Shown here in pieces: positions 21,364 to 33,584 of a stretch of DNA of 64,000 nucleotides. Both the position numbers and the translations under genes were made by a program. The stretch comes from Symsagittifera roscoffensis (taxonomy: Eukaryota > Xenacoelomorpha > Acoela > Convolutidae), in the NCBI RefSeq assembly GCF_963678635.1, contig NC_087070.1:39478397-39542396 (forward strand). Direction: 5' to 3'. The notes below the pieces were generated by a model that saw only the letters and a program-made list of their open reading frames with translations, searched no databases and was not told the origin of the DNA. How positions within the stretch are numbered: the stretch's first letter is position 1; each line of letters starts with the position of its first letter.

Positions 21364-22261
21364 TGTAAAAGTCGCCTACTTCAGTCACATATGAGGCTTA
21401 AGAAAAATAGGCCCTATAACCATTGGCTCAGGAGTCAGGGACACTATATCTTGTGTTTTTCTACCTCAAAACGGTCGGAGCCAATTCGGTTCACTTGCGA
21501 CATGAGACTAGAACCCGTTACAGCTCAAAAACCACTACCAAAACAGCCCCCCCCCCACTCTAGAAAATAAGAACGTCCCCATATTTAGGTCTCAAAATAC
21601 CCAAAACACACAAACGCCGTTAAAAACATGGTCGGAACAATCCGTTGAGTTTTTTTTTATTGGTGGACAGTGGAACTTTGATCCATTTCAGATGGATCAA
21701 CCTAAAACTAGCCTTATCTCAACATACTTATTACAAAAAAACACTCGGGAAATTAAATTAGGTACTTACATAGCAGCACAATTGAGAATCAGAGTAATTG
21801 AGCTAATTAGTAACTCTAGAATAAATATAACTGAATATAACTCGAGAAGTTTTCTATCAATGAATTCCAATCGAAGGAAATGAGTTTTAACTTGAGAATA
21901 CAGTTTTGGGTCTGAACCATTGGGAGACTTCAGTTGTCTACCTTTCCACTGAAGGTTCACTCTGGTTCAGCTGATCTTCTTTCGTAATCACTCTGTCTCC
22001 TGTATCAAGATAGGACAGCTCTACTCTCGTGTTTTTATTATAATCTCGGAAATTGCGAATAGCAATTTCCCGCTGTTTGATCTGTCACTTTCCCGCAATT
22101 GCGATTCGGTCGTTCTGCTTTTATTTCTGATGTTTTCAGTTGTCGCGAGAAAACTGAGCATGACAGGCTCAATTCGAATTTTTGAAAAATTAAACTTCAT
22201 CCCAAAACTGAGTATTTCGTATTCCTCAAGGTCAAACTTCTAGATATGACCCACTGGCACA
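21364..22261 (-). repeat. 5' LTR of element A
   Basis: 898-bp direct copy of 1463-2352. Minus-strand ends TGTGCCAGTGGG and GACTTTTACA. Its outer end abuts the LINE ORF2 directly, so the first ~60 bases of the LTR read in frame from the LINE until a TGA; that extension is accidental. Confidence 0.75.
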
Positions 22262-24799
22262 CGAGACGACATGCCCGAAACCAGAAATCCGTCTCGCACT
22301 TCTTCAGACGCATGTGTTTGCAGACGAAATTTCGTGTCATTTGAGCTCTTCGGTTTCCAACGTCAGTGATGCTTACATGGGTTCTCCAGTCGATGTCAAC
22401 TTTTCCAGCTAGTATTTTTGCAAACAGCAGTCCAACATGAAGCTCTTGGTATAGAGACAAATGAAGGATGTTAAGTTTCACGAGTTTGTCTTTATAGGAG
22501 ATATGGCTATTGCTTGTCATGAAAATCCAGGAGATCGCTTTCCGCTGCACACTTTCTATGATTCCTAAGTCATCTTTTGATGGTTTCCAGATAGCTGAAC
22601 CGTAGCACAGAATTGGCACAACGTAACAGATTTATGCGTTTTTTCTGGTCGCGAAATTCGCCTTTGAGAGATTCCTTTTGAGTACGAAGAGAGCGTTTAA
22701 GGCTTTTTCAGCCCTCTTTTTTGTGTGTTGCGTCCAAAAGAGCGTGTCGGTTATCAGGATGCCCAGATCTTTCCTTACTTCAGTGGTTTCGAAGCTGTAA
22801 CTGGGGAGTGCAATCGTAGCTGATCCTTTGATACAGAGGACTTTACTTTTCGTCAGGTTCATTCAGATGCAGTTTTCCTCGCACCACCTCCAAAGTCCCC
22901 TAACATCTATGTTGAGAGTTAAAGGGTTGTCTCCAACAATTTTGTAGTCGTCTGCATAACCAAATGTTGCGGACATGAGACAGGACGGTAGATCATTTAT
23001 GAAGACTAGGAAGAGAAGCGGCCCGAGTATAGAGCCCTGGGGAACGCCGCAGCAGACTTCCAGCTCTCCGGAAATTGTGTCATTCAGCCTCACGGTTTGC
23101 TTCCGGTTCGAGAGGTAGCTGTGTATCAGAGATAAACAATTTCCTCCAATTCCAGAAGTCAATAATTTCTCCATGAGGATTCCGTGCGAGACTTTGTCAA
23201 AAGCCTTTTGAAAGTCCAAGTAGAAGGTGTTCAGGTAGTTGCAGTTTGGCGAACCTAGGCAGCTAAATATCTCGTGTAGATACTCTATTAGGTTTGTTAT
23301 CTTCGATCGTTTAGGTCTAAAACCGTGTTGGTCTGGTGTTAGGGTTGGGTAGACAATAGAGGCCAGTTTATCAAATATTAGTTTCTCAAGCAGTCTTGAA
23401 ACTGGTGAGAGCAGGCTGATCGGCCTGTAATTTGATACGTCTTGTTTATCCCCGTCTTTGAAAATTGGTGAGATTTCGCTGATCTTCCATTTTGTTGGAA
23501 ATATCGCTTTATTTGCAATCAAGTTGAACAGTAAGTGAAGTGATTTTGGTAGTTATTTTGAGAGGTTTTTCAGAAGAGTATAACCAATCATGTCTGGTCT
23601 ATTTGCCTTATTTACGTGCAGCTCGTTCAGGGCATCTTCTATTTCATCGATAGTGAATTTGATACTGTTCAGAAGAACGTTATCTTGTCGTTCTGCTTTC
23701 CCAACGTTGGCGTTTTGTGTGAAAACTGATTGAAAATATATGTTAAACAATTCAGCTTTTTGAGCGTCTATATTGGCTATTTTTTGATCTAGGAAGATCT
23801 CTGAAGGGATCATGCGAGACTTGGTGATCGATTTCAGATATCGTTGTATTTCGCTAAATTTCCCATTCTCAAAAAGCATTTTTTCGTTTGGTCACTTTGA
23901 AGGGACAGTGTTAGTTCAGTTTGCAGATTTTCAATTTTGCCTTCGTTCGATGGGGTAGGTTTTCGCTGATTTTTTAAGTTGGAGTGTATTTAATTTCTTG
24001 ATAAGGTTGGAGGAATCGCTTCCCACCCAAGGAGCTAGTTCAGACCTGTGTTTTGCAGTGATAGGTAGCAGGTCCTGTAGTATTTCGTATAACCACTCGT
24101 ACCAATGATCGAGCATCAGTTCAACGTTGCTCAAGCAAAATCGTTGGAAGGGGTGTTGACGAATGAATTCAATCACTTCTTCCCAGTTTGCTTTCTTGTA
24201 CGCAAAAATGCCAAAATCTAGATTTTGTTTGATGGCTGGTGTCTTTTTATGAACAAGTCGAATGTCAAACTAAGGAGAATGTCTAGTGATTTTCCATCAG
24301 GGGTTTTTATTAGTTGTTGGAAGTTTGACTCACAGAGTTCGTCAAGGATTGACTGCTTATCTAGAGAAGTTGAAGTCATCGACGGCCAGTGTGTACAGTT
24401 AAAATTTACATCTGCAACTATGTACGAACAAATTGCACTTTGTTCAAATTGCTTACGCCTCAGGATTTTTAGGAGTTCGATTAGATCTGAGATTCCCCAT
24501 GTGTAGGTACTGTTTGAAGAAGCGCTGTAGATGCAGCATATTAAAATCGGCTTGTTCAGTGACATGCGGATGATAACACAATCTGGAAACGCGGAATTGA
24601 TTTGGCTACTTGGAATGTTACGGTTTACTGCTATGAGTACGCCACCATGTTTTGTCAAGCCTTTGTCACTCGGTCTGTCATTGCGGTGGATAACGTAGTT
24701 TGTCAGAAAAAGTGCAGCGTCGCCGATGCTTTCTGTCAACCAGGTTTCAGTTAGACAGATGACTTGATAAGCGTTTTTTACTTCTGACATTGTAAACAA
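22262..24799 (-). pseudogene. LINE ORF2: endonuclease-reverse transcriptase
   Basis: N-terminal AP-endonuclease-like domain (ICLTETWLT, GGVLIAV, ADVNFNCTHW, LDILLS) from 24799, then RT: PIFKDGDK, NYRPISLL, QHGFRPKRS, DFQKAFDKV, GVPQGSILGPLLFL and the catalytic GYADD near 22955-22970. Then the post-RT region (DLGILI, VPILCYGSAIW). Stops at about 23550, 22860 and 22629 (TAA, TGA, TAA) lie in frame with the flanking coding, and other breaks occur near 24200 and 23900. In the endonuclease the usual GDFN is changed to ADVN. Normally nicks target DNA and primes reverse transcription. The last codons before 22262 are LINE; beyond that the frame reads LTR. Confidence 0.8.
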
Positions 24800-24821
24800 G
24801 GATATTCATCGTCGCTGCTAG

Positions 24822-25672
24822 TCAATTGGGTGCTTCGGGATCTGGAAGTTTCTCTTTTATCCACTTTCCACCTCTTCGAATGTACTGAGATGCATCGTGG
24901 ACTCTTATGTCCTTTCTGTCTACAGATTTGTCGCTGATAAGTTGCCTTCTTCTGACGAGGGCAAGGTTTTCTTGATCAGCTTCTTCCTTCGTCAGTTGTC
25001 GGCGGAGGAAATTTGGTTGAGGGGAGTTTTTCAGTTTCCTCGCAGATAGCAATATCATTCGTCGTTGATATGCATTGGGCACTTTTAATAAGATTGTTCT
25101 TATCTTGTTCTCGTCATATCGACCCAGGCGTATGACATCGCCAATTGAGGCATTGACATCCATATGGGTCAATACTTTTTGAACTTTGGCGAGATCGTGT
25201 TCTTGGCGCAATATTGCTTCCTTCTCCGTTGATTCAGGGATTCCTCGTATGCGAATGCCATCGAGTTCCTCGGCGGGTTTCGGTGGCGGTTTTTGGCGAC
25301 TGGCAATTGAGCTAGGTTGGGTTGGATAATCTGAATCAGGTTCTCTTGTGCTTAGCAGCGTTTTGATTTCGGTCACTGTTTTTTTGAGGTCAGTCATTTC
25401 GTTTTCCAGGGTTTTCATTTAAGTATCTCGAAGTTCTTTTGAGGTTGTAGTTTCATGGGCAGCTTGGGTCAAATTATCTTGACGTTTTTCTTCAACGCAT
25501 TTGTTGCATATCAATAGAGCATTTTTTCCTAAGACTGGTACTCCATTGACAGCGGCTTCACTTGGACCAGTGCAGTCTTCATTCAGGTGCATTCGACAGC
25601 CACAGCAAAAACGTTCGAAAGAGCTTTCGCTTTTAAGGATTTTCTCGCAGCACGTACTACAAGAATCAGAGA
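24822..25672 (-). pseudogene. LINE ORF1: zinc finger, coiled coil, RRM-like RNA-binding protein
   Basis: From the 5' joint the frame reads a PHD-like Cys/His cluster (CSTCC...FCCGCRMHLNEDC...LLICNKC), then a TAA just before ATG 25416-25418 (MKTLENEM), a coiled coil, and an RRM-like domain (LDGIRIRGIPE, VIRLGRYDENKIRTILLKV, RRMILLSARKLK). LINE ORF1 proteins of this type bind element RNA. The TAA near 25420 separates finger and coiled coil, so either it is a lesion or the finger is lost from this copy. ORF2 starts 23 bases further on. Confidence 0.65.
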
Positions 25673-26774
25673 TTGCCGTTTGTTCCGTTGTGGTTCCACG
25701 AAGTCAACTCTGTTGCCTTGCGTTCGATCCGCTGCCGGCCTGTCCTGTGACGTAGAGTTTCTCAAGATGGCGTCTAGTTTTGCCTGTATTGCACATGAAC
25801 TCTCAGCCTGGTCCCTACTCATTGTGTCCATTCTCGTTTCCAGACTCACCAACTGGCTGTTCACTGCGTCATACCGTTGCTTCATCTCTTGCATGTCTTT
25901 TTTGATTTCTTGCCTCGCTCTCCATCAGTGCCATCTACTTTGCTTTGTCTGACATCTGCTGAAGCTTTTCCTCTGTCGCTTTCGCCAGATTGAAATAGTT
26001 GTCCAGGTACTCGTGTTTGTTGTATCTTAATTCTTTTTTTATCACCTCTCTATCCTCCTCGCTGTGCTTTAGTCTCTTGTCAATCTGATCTAGCTTCGCC
26101 ATCAGATCGCCCAGCTCCAGAGAAGTTGTTGTTTCATGGTCAGCTGTTGCTCTGCTGTTGGCTGCTGCTCCCTGTTTAACTTGGTCTTCGTCTTGGTTGG
26201 TCACTGTCGTTTTCGTGGAAACTGTTCCAAATGTTTTGCCTTTCTCGGTTTTCGGTTCCTCCGTCACTATGTCTCTTGATTTCATCCCGACCATCATTGC
26301 CAAATTTTCAGTAAATGACGTTTTTACTCGAGACTCGTCCTTTACTGTTTCTGGCGTGTTGCCTGTTGTGTCCTCCAGAGTGTCTATTGGCGAGAACTCC
26401 ATCGACTTTTGATTTGGTTCCTCTGCATTCGGCATCGGTGTTGACTCCGTCGTCTTCTTCTCCACCTCATCCACACTCTAGTCTGGTGTTTCTAGGTCAA
26501 TCTCGTTGGCGGGTTCCGCTTGTTTCCCTTCCGCGCCCTCTTTTGTCTTGTTATCTCTAGTACTCCTTGTGTTGACCATGCTAACTGAAAAATTCTTCTT
26601 TGTTATTCTTGGGCCAACCGATGTCATTTTTCGTAGCGACGAGTTATATTTTGTCTTTGATTCTGTAGCTCTTTTTTCAGCTACCAGTACCCTGCTCCGT
26701 CTCATGATTTTTATTTACAATTGATTCTATTTACAATATTGCTATTTACAAAATCCTATTCTAAAAATTTTTGA
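25673..26774 (-). pseudogene. Copy C: gag fragment nearly identical to element A gag
   Basis: Matches 17610-18710 closely, including the start MRRSRVLVAEKR at 26705 and ~70 bases upstream. A stop near 26475 (QSVDE context) and a single-base loss near 25905-25912 break the frame. Where element A has two stops (17959-17964), C reads Arg-Tyr, giving the healthy state. It ends at 25673 against the LINE 5' end and at 26774 against element B in opposite orientation. Confidence 0.75.
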
Positions 26775-28190
26775 ATTCTGAGACAGTATTTTATGCAGAA
26801 AGAGGGAAGGTTATACTTGAACAAGGACGGGATTGTGGCTTGCAAGAGAAGAGACGAAGACAAAGTCCTATACAAGTATAACGCGATTTTGTTGCCGCAA
26901 CTCTATCAGACAGAACTCTTATTCAGGTCGCATGATCAGATGGGCCATCAGGGGATCGACAAAGTGTATCAGAGGATCCTGAAGCGCTTTGAGTGGCCTG
27001 GAATGAAGAAGGCATGCAAGAAGTGGGTAACAGCATGTCTGTCATGCCAACAGGTCAAGGATCCAAGGAAATTGCGGTTTCCCTTACGATCGAGTCGTCT
27101 GAATTCAACGAGGTGGTGCAGATAGACCACCAAAAGATATACATGACAGACAGTGGTTATAGTCAGGTCTTGGTCATAATAGATCACTTCACGAAGTATG
27201 CAGAGGCCGTGCCCTGCATAACTGCCTCGGCGGAAGAGACGTGCGACCACCTGATCAATACGTGGATAGCGAGACACTGTTTCCGATATCGTTTCAACCG
27301 GATAATGGAACAGCTTTCGTAGGAGAGCTCACGAAAGAGCTAATGAGACGCTCACAGGTTGCTCAAGCTCACTCTACGACATACCATCCCCAGACAAATG
27401 GCCTAGTGGAAAGGCAGAATCGAACGTTAGTGTCGATGCTGAGGGTATATTGTTCCAGGTACATGACCGATTGGGACAGATATCTTCCACAGGTGATGGG
27501 AGCTTACAATAGCACACAACATTCCACCACCGGAGTTAGTCCACATATGATGCTGACCCGGCACGAGAAGCCCTTGCCCTTGAATTTCTTCTACCCAGAG
27601 TATGAGGGGAAGAAGACGTCACCACAGGTCTATGTAAGGGATGTAATTAGACGTCAGCAAGAGTTGAACGACTTATGTAGACAAAATATTCAGCAGGCAC
27701 AGGTAAGGCAGAGGAAAAGATTCGACAAGAAAGCAGCTGGTGCAAAAACTTATTCGGTAGGGGACTACGTATGGGTATTTCAGAACGTCATACCACCGAA
27801 AGGAACGAAAAAGCTTTTAAAAAAGTGGAGGAACCCTTCATGATTACGGAGGTGCACCAGGAGGGACGCTTTTATAGACTGAGTACTGGCCGAGCCGCTC
27901 ATTAAGAAAACATTAAGCCACACAATCTATCGACAGAAGACTGGTGTATACCTGCAGACATGGAAAAAGGGGATTATCTAATGATGGACCCTGCTTGTGA
28001 GGTCAATGAGAAGGGCACCAGAGAAAAAAACGATGGAAATGAAGTCATAGAGGAAGGAACAAGTACACCACTGGACCTGGACCCAATTGAGGTGATTGAA
28101 GCAGACGATGAAACTTTACCCTACGCAGAAGAGGACTGGCAAGACCCTGAACAAAGGGAGGTTCCCAAGAATACAGACTCGCCAGAATGA
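26775..28190 (+). pseudogene. Element B integrase, 5'-truncated
   Basis: HDQMGHQGIDKV...CLSCQ zinc-binding region, core with VVQIDHQ, FQPDNGTAF and NGLVERQNR (DDE intact), then YVWVFQNVIPPKG and an acidic tail (DPACEVNEKG shared with A). Frame changes near 27090-27100, 27260-27290 and 27835 and a TAA near 27902 break it. Confidence 0.8.
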
Positions 28191-29245
28191 CAGGGCAAGA
28201 TCCAAGAAGAAATATAACCCTTACGACGACAATTTTGTAGTGGACAGGATAGACCTAAAGAAGATAGGGGAAGAAGTAGTGGGTCTAGAGGAAATAACTG
28301 TCACAGGACATTGACATAGTCGATGATCAAGACGATGAGTGGGTCGATGACCGGTCGAAACCCGAGGTAGAAATCGACGACGAGCAACAGCAGTCATATG
28401 AACAAGACTTGACGAATCTGCGTGTCTTGGAATGGCTGAACGAAATGACGTCGGACCCAAAGGAGACCAGTGTCACGATTCAAGATGTAGATCGTGAAAG
28501 CACGAAATACATGAAAACCGAACAAGAAGATCCTTCCTGGCCTGCCCAGGAGGGGCGACTACTCATTCCAGCTTCCAATCTCGATTTGATACCCGGTATG
28601 CAATCGACGGGGACGTCGATGGATATTTTTGTCCGGGGAGTGGGGGTAGGACTTTCCCACACTAAAAATTTACTAAAAAAATAAGAATAGCAAGAGAGAC
28701 AGTGGATTTAGAAGCAGAAACAGGAAAAGAACCAAAGAAACCTGACACAGGGAGGGTAGTTGAGTCATATTTTAACTTACCAAATGGATATTCAAGTAGC
28801 ATAATACTAACAGACAGCAGATTCATACTCACAGATAGAACATGTGCAATAGCAATCACAGCAGACATGAGTTTTAAGAGAGCGTTAGCAGCAGATTTTA
28901 AGAGAGAATATAAAAACATAGAATTCCTTTGGAGGCAAAGACCAGGAATAGGGGGCGTAGCAGCCTTGCCTCCGGCGGCGTCACAGATACCGGGAACACC
29001 TATGTTTCTTAGTGACACGGGCGACGGAGAAGCGGCACAAGGACCCGGAAAACCTAGTCTTGTCCTTGACGAGATTGAGAGACTTCCTCGTGGAAAGGGA
29101 TGTGAAGGAGCTTTCGCTTCCAGTGTACGACGCGAACAGAGGACGACTGCATCCTCGAGAACTGTTCGCGCTCATACACGTGATCTTCTCTGATACTAAT
29201 ATACAAGTATACTTACATAAGAAATATTACTTAAGTATAGGTTGA
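28191..29245 (+). pseudogene. Element B macro-domain-like module
   Basis: Acidic N-part (NPYDDNFVVDRIDL), then FILTDRTCAIAITADMSF, AADFKREYKNIEFL, a loop, and after a frameshift near 29005 LSLTRLRDFLVE, VKELSLPVYDANRG, RELFALIHVIF and VYLHKKYYLS to the TGA at 29243. Gives the unbroken version of the strand-helix blocks seen in element A, including the Tyr replaced by TAG in A. The catalytic Lys/Asp pair of hydrolytic TARG1-like domains is not evident. Confidence 0.5.
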
Positions 29246-29624
29246 GTTAAGGTGACATGCAAGAGGGTGTCAGACTAAAGTAGGTAATGTGTGTTATGTT
29301 ATGTTATGTGTTATGTTATTAAGGTACTGGGTAAGAAGGAGTTAGTGACCACGAACAACTGAATAACAATCTTAGGAATAGATCCGAAGTTTGGACTGTC
29401 CAAACTTAGGTCGAGTTCCAAAATTTTAGAGACCGATTGATTTTAATGAATTTTAGGATCAAAATGTTTTTATCCGACTGTTTTAAATAAATTTTAACGA
29501 GAAGTTATGGTGAAACGGACAAGTGTGATATTCGTGACCTCTTTTCTAGATCCTGATTGATCATTTAATTACTCACTTGAGTCAAATCATTGAATCAAAT
29601 CGAATCGAGCCACCTGAAAAGAGA
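29246..29624 (+). other. Spacer between macro module and cistron 3 in element B
   Basis: 379 bases without a gene; AT-rich, with a short gttat-type simple repeat near 29288-29318. Position and size match the spacer in element A. One CTTGAG near 29576, just before the next gene. Confidence 0.4.
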
Positions 29625-31671
29625 ATGGATAACTTCAACTTGGATGAATTGATGGAACTGGCAGAGGCATATGTAGGACCGATGGTAGATGCGATCTATC
29701 GTCGGCTAATGGATCGAGACTTCGCTCTGGAGGACCCAGAGGTTGTCATGTTGCTGACAGCCCTGATAAACATCTTGGGGCATGACGACCGTGGGGACCG
29801 CCCCACGGAAGTCCTATTGATGGCAGCATACGGAGAGAGGAGAGTGCTAGACCGCCCGAGCATGAGAGTGATGAGGTGTAGAAACGGGGGTCTCTCAAGG
29901 AGTGACTTGGCGAATGAGCCTGGATTGGGAAGTTCTAGGACTTATCAACCAGGTGAAATGCCTTTGCCCTCCAAGCCCAAGCCTGGGCTGACGAGAATGC
30001 ATCAAGAAATGAACAGCGAGGCTGCCTCGTCTGGTTCACCACTGAGAGTAGCTGTGCCACCAAAGAGGGCGAAAGTAGAACAAGGGGTTCAAACGAACCG
30101 AACCATGCAAGATCTAGATGGGAAGCAAGATGAGCTGGAAAGGATCAGGAAGGAGCTGGATGAAGTGACTAAGACCATGCTCATTACGGAGGACGACAGA
30201 GACATGTGGAAGAAATTGTTTGAAGACTGCAACAAAAAGCAGGGTGAAGAAATTGAACGCTTGAGGCGGGACTACAAGGAGCGATCGGAACGGGTGGCAT
30301 TGACTAAAGCTGTGGAAAAAGTGATACCCGCAAGGAGTATTCCTCGTGGGCAGTCCCCGATGGAGCTCTTGACGCCTCAAGAATTGAGTCAAATGACAGA
30401 AACGCGACTCTCAGATACAACAGGTTGAGTGACAATCCCGGACCCGAGTGATACCTTAGGTGACCCAGTCGTGGAGCAGACGATGAGGAAGCTGATAGAG
30501 ACAGCTGGACGACTAGTGGCCAACAAGAATGCGCCAGATTCCGGGGTGACTGCACCCTATGGATCGGTTGACGATATGGGCAGAGTACAGCTCTCCCAAG
30601 ATGTAATGACCAAAAGGGCTACCAATGGCAACGCTACCAATGAGGAGCTCAAAAGTCCCAGACAGGAAGATACGAAAGATGCCGGCGAAGAAAGTGTCAC
30701 GGGTAATGGATGTGCAAAAGAATAATGATGTGAAGTATAACTTCACCGGAGTTCCGGAGGCGGATCAGAGAGCTTGCTTCAATCGAGCGACCTGGAACCG
30801 TCAGTAAACCTGCAGCAACCACCACTGGGGACATCACATCTGATACTGGGAGACAGCTTGGTCAGGATGCTCTCAAACTTGAGGACCTCCTGGATCACCA
30901 CGGTGATGACTTTCGGAGGCGCGACGATAGCCCAGTTATTTCGGATGGTGGAGTTGATGAATCCAGGGAGAATCCCTAATGTAATGATCCTATAGAAGCT
31001 CGGATGAGGAGGAAGCACTATGGGAATCAAGGATGGTATGCTTGTTTACTACTCCCTGGCAGAAGTTCAACTGCGCGGTACTGACCGTTTGCACTGTGCC
31101 AATGAACAGGAGGACATTGACTGCAACAGGGAGAAGACACAACGAAGGAGTGATCAGGTGCAACAACATCCTGAGGAATCTTGCAAGTCAGAATGCCGGA
31201 AGGATGATCCTTATGGATATCGAGCACGAACCGAGGGCAATGGATCAGGCCAGGCTGACCACTGACGGCATTCACTTTGATAGCATAGAGGGACAGGCTT
31301 GGTTGAACAGAGTCTTCCATGAGCGATTGGATGAGTTGGAAGTAGAACTCTTTGACACGGGAGTGCTGAAGGAAGAGGGAGCATCTAACGAACCGACAAT
31401 TACCACCTTTGTGCCTCCTAACCTGGAAACACGCTTGGGAGCGGTCCCAGCCGTGACCATCTATAAGCCGCAAAGCTCTAGCGAACCCGGGCACAGAACA
31501 GATGTACGAGATCGATTGGGAGAAGCGCCCATGAGGAGGACCATCAAACCTAGACGAAGATTAGGACCTGTCAACTCGACAGTGGAAACGACCAGCGCCT
31601 CTAGATCGATACGAGATCTGAGACAACGAGCACCAATCGAGAGGAGCGACGTCCAAACAGGAGCTCTCTAA
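29625..31671 (+). pseudogene. Element B cistron 3: coiled coil + SGNH hydrolase, block III deleted
   Basis: Start ATG 29625 (MDNFNLDELMELA); the conserved N-domain, a coiled coil (LDEVTKTMLITEDDRDMWKK), then block I LILGDSLVRML and block II TFGGATIAQL. After PNVMIL (about 30990) the sequence passes to SDEEEALWES with loss of about 25-30 bases that in element A encode IGNNDVSRG, so the Asn of block III is gone. A second open frame, 31033-31671, carries LTVCTVPMN and block V TTDGIHFDS. Frame breaks near 30425, 30725 and 30800 separate the coiled coil from the hydrolase. The stop TAA (31669-31671) shares a base with the next ATG. Confidence 0.65.
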
Positions 31672-33584
31672 TGTGGTTGAGGCCAATACCTTCTCCGTGG
31701 CACATATACAAGGATGACCTGATGAAACTGAACCTTCAGACAGTGAGCTTCGCAGCGGATGCCATGAGGATGCTGAATGGAGCGAGGCTATCAGTCAGTG
31801 GACTGTACTCAGTAACAGGCGTAGACTGGTTAATAGCCGCTGGCATAAACTTCAGCTCCACGACGGCCTTGAGGTTTGCTGACCTAGAGGGACTGCCCTC
31901 TAATAACACAATGGGACCAGTGAACGTACGACCATTACAATACGTGAGGTTGAGTCACGATGAAGGAAATCGGGAAGAGAGAACTGGGAGATTCTTGACA
32001 ACAAGGGCACCGATTGGACATTATGTGAAGATGTTCAGACAGCTGAAGACACCCCCAGGTCATGTGAAATAAAGAGTATACCCGAAACAAGTGAATCAAG
32101 AAGGTGATGTCCAAAGGTACGGCGGGTTGAAAGCGATAAAGAAAGATGAGACAATCTTTGCCGCGTACGACAAGGCAGAAATGAGGAAGGCCAAGATTAT
32201 CATAGTAGCGAATTCAGAGTTCGTACACACTTCCAACTCTCTGTTTTGGCCGGACGTCATAATGTTGGCAGCGGTCGATCTGGACCTACTGCAATCCGTG
32301 TCAATGGCTATCGGAGTACAAAGACAGACGGAGATGAACCCAATCACGATCGTGTTTGCTGGCATCAATGACCATCTACACAGTAGAGGTTTCCTGAGCA
32401 GACTCAGAGAGCCTACAACGGCAGAAAAGCTGTATGGCCAGCAATAAAAGACAACCTCGAGTCAATGGGTGAAGTGGTGGATACGATGAAGGAGGGGTCC
32501 TTCACCAAGATGACACCGAGAGCAGTGTTCGCGCTGTCTCCGGGGTATGCACATCTCCCGGATGGACTGAAATTCGTGTATGCGATCGTGGCCTTGCTTT
32601 CGGAAAGGAAATATGATGTAATCATATCGGCCCCAAATCGCGAGATAGAGATGGAGAATCTGAGACCACTCAGGGCCGAACTACCGGCGGTGTGGTGGGA
32701 TATCTCGAACGCGATGAGAGGATTCAAGGACCACTCACTACACATGCTTGTGTTGGACGATGTGCTGGGGTTGGAACTGTCTAACTTCAGTCGACAGCTC
32801 AAAATGAAGCCAGGAATAGATGACGACCATCGAGTAAGTGAGGCGATGTCGAACAACTTATGGCTCCGAGGAATGGACATAAAAGAGGAAGAAGAGAGAA
32901 GAAATAACTTTAAGGATACCAGAGCTCACTTGGAGGCGATGGTTTTGAGAACCAAACCAGAAGCTAACCAGTGGCTACATCTAAATCCCCGAGTAGCGGC
33001 ATTGGGCGCGGATACTTTTGAGCAAGGCCAAGTGATGATCAGGAAAATCCATGCCTACCTTGTAAAGGAGGTGAACCTGGCCGAAAATGCAGAGGAGAAG
33101 GCAGCCGAGTTTGTAAACAGAGTGTGCCAAGTTACCCTGGGGACTTTCTGGACTGAGAAGGTGTAGGGAGAAGAAGGCTTTGAACGGACTGATAGCATGC
33201 TGGAAGGGCTGGGTGGAAGTATCAATCGTTGAACTGCTAGCCTTGTTCGTGACACTTGGAGCAGAAAACTTTGTGAAAGTACCGGTAGTACTGCTCACCG
33301 AAGGAGTTCAGAACTTGCGGTTAGATGGACTTCTAACATTGATTGCAATAACCCATGGAAACTTGGGAGGACTGATGAACCTGACACGTTACCCAGAGCA
33401 GATGAGAGAGAATGTGAAGAAATTTTATGTGAAGAAAGCCACGGATTCGTGGAATAAGATAAGAGATCTGAGACATACTCTTATCCAGTACCTCCTGCAT
33501 CAGAATCGCTTTGGAACAGGGGAGGATGAGACGATTGAGAGGGAGGAAGACGTGAGACGACATGTCGGGGCATGCCTCTGCTAA
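31671..33584 (+). pseudogene. Element B cistron 4: SGNH-like ~630-aa protein, broken
   Basis: Start ATG at 31671 within TAATG. Pieces: 31671-32072 (NTMGPVNVRPLQYV), 32091-32447 (IIIVANSEF, FAGINDHLH), 32465-33166 (LSPGYAHLPDG, APNREIEMENL, GLELSNFSRQLK) and 33180-33584. At least three breaks: a TAA near 32070, a frameshift near 32430, a TAG near 33164. Colinear with the intact gene at 7610-9505. Its end overlaps the start of the next cistron by 13 nt. Confidence 0.6.

Larger units (their letters stand above)
1463..22261 (-). mobile_element. Element A: giant Ty3/gypsy-like LTR retroelement with five extra coding modules
   Basis: Two direct repeats (1463-2352 and 21364-22261) bracket gag, RT/RNase H, integrase and a further ~10 kb of coding sequence, all on the minus strand, 20.8 kb in total. 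Read on the minus strand each repeat starts TGTGCCAG and ends TTACA, the TG...CA rule for LTRs. The order gag-RT-RNase H-integrase and the GPF-type module after integrase are Ty3/gypsy-like. Downstream come a macro-like module and four more cistrons found in the same order in element B. No target-site duplication is visible (AGCAA on the left, CGAGA on the right), so the flanks may be rearranged. Nucleocapsid and protease are missing, and stops or frameshifts break most genes. Confidence 0.8.
22262..25672 (-). mobile_element. LINE (non-LTR retrotransposon), 3'-truncated by the LTR
   Basis: Carries ORF1 (zinc finger, coiled coil, RRM-like) and ORF2 (AP-type endonuclease plus RT), a Jockey/CR1-like arrangement. 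The 5' end joins gag sequence of copy C at 25672/25673. The 3' end is lost at 22262 where the 5' LTR of element A begins, so no 3' UTR or tail is present. Several in-frame stops make it inactive. Confidence 0.75.
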
